6,642 nt of DNA, from positions 1 through 6,642 of the forward strand of contig CAMJJZ010000059.1 of assembly GCA_946406275.1 (NCBI GenBank), in the 5' to 3' direction. Shown here one piece after another: positions 1 through 4,782 of the stretch. Source of the DNA: an uncultured Bacteroidales bacterium. Its GTDB lineage: Bacteria; Bacteroidota; Bacteroidia; Bacteroidales; UBA932. Position numbers and translations under genes: made by a program. Below the pieces are notes generated by a model. The model saw only the letters and a program-made list of their open reading frames with translations, was not told the origin of the DNA and did not search any database. The stretch's first letter is position 1. Every line of letters begins with the position of its first letter.

Positions 1-23
1 TCAGCCGTTAAAAATTGGGACTG

Positions 24-53
24 CAAAGATAGGAATTATTTGTTGATTTACAA
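24..53 (-). promoter_or_regulatory. Leftward Bacteroidota-type promoter
   Basis: On the minus strand a -33 element TTG (51-53) is followed after exactly 19 bases by TATCTTTG (24-31). The latter matches the TAnnTTTG -7 consensus of the Bacteroidota primary sigma factor. Transcription would begin a few bases to its left and leave the window, so the target gene is not visible. The match to both elements and the standard spacing make this a confident motif call, although activity is inferred. Confidence 0.65.
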
Positions 54-80
54 TACCCTTACGCAAAAAATAATCTTCAG

Positions 81-100
81 AAAATGCTCGCGAGCGTTTT
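81..100. repeat. 20-base near-palindrome between the divergent promoters
   Basis: The sequence reads AAAATGCTCG then CGAGCGTTTT. Every position pairs with its mirror, with one T/G wobble (85 with 96). As RNA it would form an 8-bp stem with a CGCG loop followed by a T run to base 101, which looks like an intrinsic terminator. However, it lies upstream of both promoters, so neither visible transcript would cross it. A two-fold symmetric operator, or part of a dispersed repeat, is therefore at least as likely. Confidence 0.5.
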
Positions 101-129
101 TGATACCATAGCGGTGCCTCCGGCGGTGC

Positions 130-160
130 TTTGTTTTGTGGGCAATAATGATTATTTTTG
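130..160 (+). promoter_or_regulatory. Rightward Bacteroidota-type promoter for the two-gene unit
   Basis: TTTG at 130-133 is followed after 19 bases by TATTTTTG at 153-160, matching the -33 TTTG and -7 TAnnTTTG consensus of Bacteroidota. Transcription starting a few bases later would give a very short 5' leader (about 20 bases) before the ATG at 186. There is no Shine-Dalgarno sequence in that leader, which is usual for the phylum. It probably drives both the lipoprotein-like gene and the zinc-motif membrane protein gene. Confidence 0.65.
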
Positions 161-185
161 TGGAAACCAAAGTAACGATCCATAG

Positions 186-710
186 ATGAAAAGGTTGCGT
201 TTATTGCTGATACTTGCCCTCACGGTGCTTGGAGCGGCGTCCTGCACCAGGCACAAGAGGGAGAAGATAACGGATCCCGTGCAGCAGGAGGCCCTGCGCA
301 CAAGGGACCAGGACCTCCCCGTGGACTCCCTGTTCACAAAGCAGGCGGCTGCAAAGATAGCCTCTCCCTTCAAGCGTATCGCCATAGGAAAGCTGTTCGC
401 AGAGACTAAGGAAGCCTATTCCGGAGCCGCGGACAAGGCCGCCCGCCAGAAGTATGCGGAGAAGCTGGAGAAGGAAGACAAGATGGATAAGGACAAGGCT
501 CTGAAGAAAGCCGCCAAGGCGGACTCCACAACCCTTGCGGAGCACAAGGCCAACCTTATGGAACGCATAGTTGTTACGGGAGAAAGCCTGCCCGGTGACG
601 GATACAGTCCTTCCCTCACAACCTACTTCCTAATAGTCCTCATAGCCTTTGCCATCCTCTTTACCATAAGGGTGATCAAGGCGTTCTTCGTTTCACCCAA
701 AAAGAAGTAG
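186..710 (+). CDS. Small lipoprotein-like protein with C-terminal membrane helix, function unknown
   Basis: I do not recognise the family of this 174-residue protein. It opens with basic residues and a hydrophobic stretch (residues 4-18) leading to GAASC, a passable lipobox with Cys20 as the lipidated residue. No acidic cluster follows the Cys, so the surface-export signal seen in some Bacteroidota lipoproteins is not evident. Residues 22-130 are strongly charged and rich in Lys, Ala, Glu and Asp (densest at 85-112), suggesting long helices or a coiled coil. A second hydrophobic segment at about 146-168 is followed by PKKK at the C terminus, a typical cytoplasmic flank. The probable topology is a periplasmic body held by the C-terminal helix in the inner membrane, with the N terminus either lipidated or simply cleaved. 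The start at 186 lies just downstream of a good promoter and gives the complete signal sequence. The stop is 2 bases from the next start, so the two products are probably co-translated and may interact. Confidence 0.8.
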   Translation: MKRLRLLLILALTVLGAASCTRHKREKITDPVQQEALRTRDQDLPVDSLFTKQAAAKIASPFKRIAIGKLFAETKEAYSGAADKAARQKYAEKLEKEDKMDKDKALKKAAKADSTTLAEHKANLMERIVVTGESLPGDGYSPSLTTYFLIVLIAFAILFTIRVIKAFFVSPKKK

Positions 711-712
711 CT

Positions 713-2497
713 ATGGAGGATAAGTTTGTACGCAACAGGATCCTTCCTGTGGACCAGGCCGCACGTGAGAGGGTGAAAGACCTGGTGAACCGGTATGCCG
801 CCAATTCCAAAGGCCACCCCTTCGGAAGTTACGGAGACCAGATAAAGCTTGAAAAGTACGAGCTCTGCCCAATATACGTAGTTGAGCTCCACACCCAATA
901 CGACAACCGTCCCATAAATGCAAAACAGTATCCCTACAGGGGCGGAAGCTACGGTCCCAGGCAGTTCTACAAGGCATCGGAGATAGACGCCTGGTCATAC
1001 AACCTCCTCACCACGGAGAAGTTCGTACACAACGGAAAGTCGTTCGAAGTCACGGGCTCCCATCACGTAGAAACCTGCACTCCCTGCGGCGGAAAGGGCT
1101 CCGTAACCTGCCCCACCTGTGGCGGCGAGGGAGACCTCCGCTGCTCCACCTGCGGCGGAAGCGGCAGCGTGAGCTGCTCGTCCTGCGGAGGCAAGGGGTA
1201 TTCCACCTGCTCGTCCTGCGGCGGAAGCGGACATAAAAGTGAGTCTCACACCGAGCAGTATGTATCCCGCTGGGAGGACGGACATCCCATCTACGCAACC
1301 AGGACCGTGACCAAAACGGTGAACTGTTCGTCCTGCGGAGGAAGCGGAAGACACCGCTGCTCCTCCTGCGGCGGAAGCGGGAGCAAGACCTGTTCCTCCT
1401 GCGGCGGCAGAGGCCGGGTAACCTGCTCCAGATGCAGTGGCCGCGGCCGGATCACCTGCGGAGTGTGCCAGGGACAGGGAAAGAACGTCCACTGCTACTC
1501 CATAGACCAGGAGCTCAGGGACCTGCTTTCCAACGCCTATTTCCACGATGAAAAGGTAGCCCGGATAGCGGAGATTATGGACAAAAGAGGAGACTACAGG
1601 GGAGACCGAATGTTCGAGTTCCAGGCCCCTTCCCTGGGCAAAGGAGTCTTCAGCGGGGAAAGCGAGATGGCTGCCCGGCTGGATTCTATGATTGTTCAGC
1701 ACGCCGGGAGAGTTAACGGCACCTGCCACATCCTCTTCCAGATGGCGGACATCCTCCGCTGCGAGACCTGGTGGGTGGAGTACACCTACAAGGGCCGGCG
1801 CTACAACGGCGTCATATACCAGGATCAGTTTATGGCGGGAGTATCGCCCATCACGGAGTACGCGGACAAGATACTCAAGGATGCGGACAAGAAGCTGGGC
1901 GGCCTTGGAACCGTGAAGGCCCGCGAGCTCCTGGACCAGGCCGAGGACCTCAACGTCTACGGCAGCGGAGCGCGGATAAACAGCCTCCGTATGCTGGTGA
2001 GCAAGCACCTCAACACCCTGTACAACCTGGGTACGGACCTTATGTTCTGGCTCATCGCCCTGTTCGTGACACCCTTCCTGTACAACTTCTACAGCGACCT
2101 CAACCCTGTGGCCCGCTACGTCTTCTTCACCAACGACCCCACCTGGCCGCCTTATGCCTGGCTGCCCGCTATGCAGTGCATCCTGTACCTGGGCCTCCTG
2201 TGGTTTGTGAAGGTTATGCAGAATGAGACGGACCACAGCAAGCAGCGTCACAGGACGGTGTTCGGATATGTCCTTTCCGGGATAGGCCTCTACCTTCTCA
2301 TAGCCGTGGGAATCCTGGCTGTGATGATGGGGCTCAACTACCTCGGCCTCTCCGTCCTCACCTCCTGGACCGGCCACCTTGCCTGGCAGGTGATAAAGAT
2401 AGCCCTTATCGTCACCGTGATGGGAATCTACCTTTTCATCGCTCTTTTCAAGTGGCTCTGGAAGGCCTTCCTCTGGATCTGGCACCTGATCTTCTAG
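713..2497 (+). CDS. Membrane protein with ten DnaJ-type CxxCxGxG zinc motifs, no J domain
   Basis: This is a 594-residue protein of unknown function. Residues 1-120 form a soluble domain I do not recognise; there is no HPD-containing J domain. Ten CxxCxGxG-type motifs follow, with first cysteines at 122, 133, 144, 155, 166 and 205, 216, 227, 238, 249. Spacing is exactly 11 residues within each block of five, and the blocks are separated by a polar, beta-prone insert (174-204). In DnaJ, motifs pair 1 with 4 and 2 with 3 to bind two zinc ions. By analogy, this protein could fold into an antiparallel hairpin binding five. Residues 257-435 are a second soluble domain, and a membrane domain follows with helices at about 442-460, 482-499, 516-544 and 555-580, plus a Trp-rich hydrophobic tail. 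The motifs precede the first helix and there is no signal peptide, so they are probably cytoplasmic. A role in binding unfolded proteins or assembling a membrane complex is plausible from the zinc fold, but it is inference. The gene starts 2 bases after its upstream partner. Confidence 0.88.
   Translation: MEDKFVRNRILPVDQAARERVKDLVNRYAANSKGHPFGSYGDQIKLEKYELCPIYVVELHTQYDNRPINAKQYPYRGGSYGPRQFYKASEIDAWSYNLLTTEKFVHNGKSFEVTGSHHVETCTPCGGKGSVTCPTCGGEGDLRCSTCGGSGSVSCSSCGGKGYSTCSSCGGSGHKSESHTEQYVSRWEDGHPIYATRTVTKTVNCSSCGGSGRHRCSSCGGSGSKTCSSCGGRGRVTCSRCSGRGRITCGVCQGQGKNVHCYSIDQELRDLLSNAYFHDEKVARIAEIMDKRGDYRGDRMFEFQAPSLGKGVFSGESEMAARLDSMIVQHAGRVNGTCHILFQMADILRCETWWVEYTYKGRRYNGVIYQDQFMAGVSPITEYADKILKDADKKLGGLGTVKARELLDQAEDLNVYGSGARINSLRMLVSKHLNTLYNLGTDLMFWLIALFVTPFLYNFYSDLNPVARYVFFTNDPTWPPYAWLPAMQCILYLGLLWFVKVMQNETDHSKQRHRTVFGYVLSGIGLYLLIAVGILAVMMGLNYLGLSVLTSWTGHLAWQVIKIALIVTVMGIYLFIALFKWLWKAFLWIWHLIF
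1076..1240 (+). repeat. Five 33-base tandem units encoding zinc motifs 1-5
   Basis: Units begin at 1076, 1109, 1142, 1175 and 1208, each starting with the first Cys codon of a CxxCxGxG motif. The strings TCCTGCGG and GGCGGAAG recur at the same offset. Similarity is clear at the DNA level as well as the protein level, which points to duplication of a 33-base unit followed by divergence. Confidence 0.8.
1325..1489 (+). repeat. Five 33-base tandem units encoding zinc motifs 6-10
   Basis: Units begin at 1325, 1358, 1391, 1424 and 1457 in the same register as the first block. The first three are very close to units 3-5 of the first block, whereas the last two (CSRCSGRG and CGVCQGQG) have diverged most. 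Between the blocks lie 84 bases (1241-1324) coding for most of the non-repetitive polar insert. Confidence 0.8.
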
Positions 2498-2518
2498 CAC
2501 CGCTGCGGTTGCATTTTT
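2497..2518 (+). terminator. Weak intrinsic terminator of the rightward unit
   Basis: Immediately after the stop codon, GCACCG (2497-2502) can pair with CGGTTGC (2506-2512), with one bulged T and a CTG loop. A run of five T follows at 2514-2518. The stem is short, so the call is tentative. Its position between convergent genes is right for a terminator. I see no clear T-tract terminator for the leftward unit in the same 30 bases. Confidence 0.4.
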
Positions 2519-2527
2519 GGCCCGCGG

Positions 2528-3337
2528 CTACTTTTTCACGCGACCCGTGAAGTGATCCATCACGGTATATAGCCCGCAGATGTCTCCGAAGACCACGTTG
2601 AAAAGGCCTTTGGGGAATATGCCCTGGTTGAAGCGGATGAAGTGCTGGCCGAAGGGAATGCCCACGAAGTCGCGGTCCTTCTCAATGCCTTTGAGAACCT
2701 TCTTGGCAACCACCTCGGGCTTCTGGACCTTGAAGACGGACTTGATGCCGTCGAACATTCCCGTGTTGATGAAGTAAGGGGCCACGGTGGTTACCTTCAC
2801 GGGGCTCTTTTCACGCTCCAGTTCAATGCGGACGCTGTCACTCCAGCCGATGGCTCCCCACTTGGCCCCGCAGTACAGTGACATCCTGGGGATGGGCAGC
2901 ATACCGGCAGCGGATGCTATGTTGCAGATGTGGCCCACTCCGCGCTCACGCATATCGTTGATGAAGCGGAGGGTGATGTACATAGCGCCCTTTGTGTCTA
3001 TATCGATGGTGAGGTCTATGTCCTTGTCCGTCTGCTCCCAGAAGAACTTGTTGTTGGTTATGATGCCGGCGTTGTTGATGAGGATGTCAACCGGAGGGCA
3101 GGCGGCCTTGGTGGCGGCTGCCGCTGCATCGATGGATGCGGGAGAGGAGATATCGGCCTTGGTGCCCCAGACCTTGCCCAGGGCGGATAGTTCTTCAACC
3201 GTGGCGGCGATTGCGGCCTCGTTGATGTCCCAGATTATTACCTGAGCCGCCTTCTTTTCCAGGCAGCCTATGGCCATGAGTTTGCCAATACCGGAGCATC
3301 CTCCGGTGATGAGTACGGTTTTACCTTCTATTTTCAT
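2528..3337 (-). CDS. Short-chain dehydrogenase/reductase (classical SDR, NAD-preferring)
   Basis: This is a 269-residue Rossmann-fold oxidoreductase that interconverts an alcohol and a ketone or aldehyde; the substrate cannot be read from the sequence. Visible motifs are the TGxxxGIG dinucleotide-binding loop (residues 11-18), Asp37 at the end of the second strand (favours NAD over NADP), ADIS at 61-64, NNAG at 88-91, catalytic Ser142 in NIASAAG, and Tyr155 and Lys159 in YxxxK. The sequence from 139 to 170 and the basic C-terminal part resemble the SDR16C branch (retinol and steroid dehydrogenase-like proteins). The fourth catalytic tetrad position, normally Asn three residues before the Gly of the NxxG motif, is Asp114 (codon GAC at 2996-2998). 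The gene is the last of the leftward unit, 47 bases after the aldehyde dehydrogenase, and the gap contains a hairpin. The start at 3337 begins just before the first beta strand, as usual for the family. Oxidation of an alcohol to the aldehyde used by the neighbouring enzyme, or the reverse, is a reasonable inference. Confidence 0.9.
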   Translation of the reverse strand: MKIEGKTVLITGGCSGIGKLMAIGCLEKKAAQVIIWDINEAAIAATVEELSALGKVWGTKADISSPASIDAAAAATKAACPPVDILINNAGIITNNKFFWEQTDKDIDLTIDIDTKGAMYITLRFINDMRERGVGHICNIASAAGMLPIPRMSLYCGAKWGAIGWSDSVRIELEREKSPVKVTTVAPYFINTGMFDGIKSVFKVQKPEVVAKKVLKGIEKDRDFVGIPFGQHFIRFNQGIFPKGLFNVVFGDICGLYTVMDHFTGRVKK

Positions 3338-3354
3338 ATTGCTTGGTTTTTGAG

Positions 3355-3375
3355 ATTCCCGATCAGGTCGGGAAT
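3355..3375. repeat. REP-like inverted repeat inside the leftward unit
   Basis: ATTCCCGA (3355-3362) and TCGGGAAT (3368-3375) form a perfect 8-bp stem around the 5-base loop TCAGG. It lies in the 47-base gap between the aldehyde dehydrogenase stop and the SDR start. No T run follows on either strand, so it is not an ordinary terminator. A GC-centred ATTCCCG/CGGGAAT stem in an intergenic gap resembles repetitive extragenic palindromes. On the mRNA it could stabilise the upstream message or lower SDR expression. Confidence 0.55.
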
Positions 3376-3384
3376 GACTGAGCG

Positions 3385-4782
3385 TTATTCTGCGCTCAGG
3401 AGGAGCATTTTTTTGATGATTCCAAAGAGCTTGTAGGGCATGTAGCGGAACTTGAGGTCTATCCAGGTGGGGGTTTTGATAACCGCACGCTCGTGGGTGA
3501 AGGCAAGGAAGCTGCGCTCCGAGTGATAGCTGCCGAGGCCCGAGTTGCCTACGCCGCCGAAGGGGACGTTGCTGTTGGCGATGTGCATAATGGTGTCGTT
3601 GATGCAGGCGCCTCCGGAGGTGGTTCTGCCTATGATGTCCCAGCCGTCGCAGCCTTTCCCAAAGTAGTAGAAGGCAAGCGGCTTCTCCCGGCCGTTCACA
3701 AAGTCCACAACTTCGGAGCGGTCCTTGAAGGTCATAATGGGGAAGATGGGGCCGAAGATCTCCTCCTGCATCACCGGGGAGTCCGGGGAGACCTCGTCCA
3801 GAAGGGTGGGCTCTATCCAGAGCTTTTCCTTGTTGGAGCGGCCTCCGGCGATGATCTTTCCGTCCTTGAAGTAGCCGGTGAGGCGGTCAAAGGCCGATTC
3901 TTTCACTATGTGGACGAACTTCTCCGAAGTCTCCGTTCCCTCCGGATAGAAACCGGCGAGTTCCTTCTTGAAGGCCTCCACAAAGGCGTCCTTGATGTCC
4001 TGGTGCAGGAACAGGTAGTCCGGGGCGATGCAGGTCTGGCCGCTGTTGAGGCACTTTCCCCAGGCGATGCGGCGTGCGGCAATCTGTATGTTGGCATCCT
4101 TGTCCACAATGCAGGGGCTCTTTCCGCCGAGTTCCAGGACCATGGGGGTAAGGTACTGCGCCTGCGCCGCCGTTGCGATGCGCGCAAGGGACGGGCTTCC
4201 GGTGAGGAACACCATATCGTACCTGTGGCGGAACAGCTCTCCGTTCACGAGGCGGTTACCCTGGACTACGGCAACATACTCTTCTGCGAAGGTATCCTTG
4301 ATGAACTCCTCGGTGACTTTGGAAATGTTGGGAACGTAAGGAGAAGGCTTTAGAATGGCCGTGCAGCCTGCTGCGATGCAACCTACCAGCGGGTTCAGGA
4401 GCAGCTGGACGGGATAGTTCCAGGGACTCACGATGAGAGAGCATCCAAGGGGCTCGCGGACTATGTAGCTGGAGGACGGCATAACGGTGAGGGGCGTTGG
4501 CTTGCACTTCTTGCGAGCCCACTTCTCCACCTTGCGGATTGCCTCTCCTATCTCTCCGTAAACCAGGCCGAGTTCCGTCATAAAGGCCTCTTCGTAACTC
4601 TTGTGAAGGTCTGTCCAGAGGGCGTCGCAAAGGGGTTTCTCCCACTTCTTGAGCCCGGCGTTGAATGCTTTAAGCTGTGATTTGCGCCACTTGACGTCGC
4701 GCGTTGTTCCGGTGGCATAGAAAGCCCTCTGCTTGAGGACAAGCTCTTCTATGCGCTCCGGAGTAGTGTTTTCAAGTGTCAT
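3385..4782 (-). CDS. Aldehyde dehydrogenase, class 3 (fatty-aldehyde type)
   Basis: This 465-residue enzyme oxidises aldehydes to acids with NAD(P). Its length and sequence fit the ALDH3 group, which is shorter than the roughly 500-residue ALDH1/2 type. Key features are the oxyanion Asn122 in PWNYP, Lys145 in LKPSP (cofactor), Glu217 in LELGGKSP (general base), the catalytic Cys251 in SGQTCIAPDY, Glu341 in EEIFGP (ribose binding) and PFGGVGNSG at 407-415. The C terminus after 443 is basic and hydrophobic (KFRYMPYKLFG, then IIKKMLLL), like the tail with which ALDH3 proteins contact membranes or lipid substrates. One oddity is that the GSxxxG loop of the cofactor site reads GSPSLA, with Ala200 in place of the second Gly. 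The start overlaps the GH31 stop as ATGA (4779-4782), implying translational coupling, and the SDR follows. Medium- or long-chain aldehydes are likely substrates by family; the exact one is unknown. Confidence 0.93.
   Translation of the reverse strand: MTLENTTPERIEELVLKQRAFYATGTTRDVKWRKSQLKAFNAGLKKWEKPLCDALWTDLHKSYEEAFMTELGLVYGEIGEAIRKVEKWARKKCKPTPLTVMPSSSYIVREPLGCSLIVSPWNYPVQLLLNPLVGCIAAGCTAILKPSPYVPNISKVTEEFIKDTFAEEYVAVVQGNRLVNGELFRHRYDMVFLTGSPSLARIATAAQAQYLTPMVLELGGKSPCIVDKDANIQIAARRIAWGKCLNSGQTCIAPDYLFLHQDIKDAFVEAFKKELAGFYPEGTETSEKFVHIVKESAFDRLTGYFKDGKIIAGGRSNKEKLWIEPTLLDEVSPDSPVMQEEIFGPIFPIMTFKDRSEVVDFVNGREKPLAFYYFGKGCDGWDIIGRTTSGGACINDTIMHIANSNVPFGGVGNSGLGSYHSERSFLAFTHERAVIKTPTWIDLKFRYMPYKLFGIIKKMLLLSAE

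Larger units (their letters stand above)
1..185. other. Divergent intergenic regulatory region
   Basis: This AT-rich stretch lies upstream of the rightward gene at 186. It contains two oppositely directed Bacteroidota-type promoters, a 20-base near-palindrome (81-100) and a 7-base direct repeat (111-117 and 123-129, both GCGGTGC, 5 bases apart). An open frame of 60 codons crosses it on the minus strand, but that frame runs through both promoters and resembles no family I know. I therefore read the region as non-coding. The gene served by the leftward promoter lies beyond base 1. Confidence 0.6.

Noticed and set aside
1..183. Open frame of 60 codons on the minus strand
   Set aside because: It spans both divergent promoters, the palindrome and the direct repeat, begins at the rightward transcript's start region, and its composition resembles no protein family. 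A gene finder might call it, but the regulatory reading explains the bases better.
352..359. CAAAGATA, a minus-strand TATCTTTG match inside the small lipoprotein-like gene
   Set aside because: It is identical to the leftward promoter's -7 element but sits inside coding sequence on the opposite strand with no gene to serve. I treat it as chance.
721..728. TAAGTTTG, a match to the -7 promoter consensus just inside the zinc-motif gene
   Set aside because: It lies after the start codon and has no TTG or TTTG about 19 bases upstream, so it is probably coincidental coding sequence.
1076..1489. CRISPR-like regularly spaced repeats
   Set aside because: The 33-base periodicity is fully explained by in-frame CxxCxGxG zinc motifs; there are no constant repeats with unique spacers.
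995..2500. 501-codon antisense frame opposite the zinc-motif gene
   Set aside because: It is in the same codon register as the sense gene and stays open only because the sense gene avoids TTA, CTA and TCA codons. The sense frame has clear zinc motifs and membrane helices, and the antisense product is low-complexity.
2535..2551. TTCACG / CGTGAA inverted repeat near the SDR stop codon, considered as a terminator of the leftward unit
   Set aside because: It lies within the last SDR codons, and on the minus strand it is followed by an A run rather than a T run, so it does not fit an intrinsic terminator.
3493..4353. 286-codon plus-strand frame opposite the aldehyde dehydrogenase
   Set aside because: Same register effect as above. 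The minus-strand frame contains every aldehyde dehydrogenase catalytic motif, and this frame has no recognisable domain.
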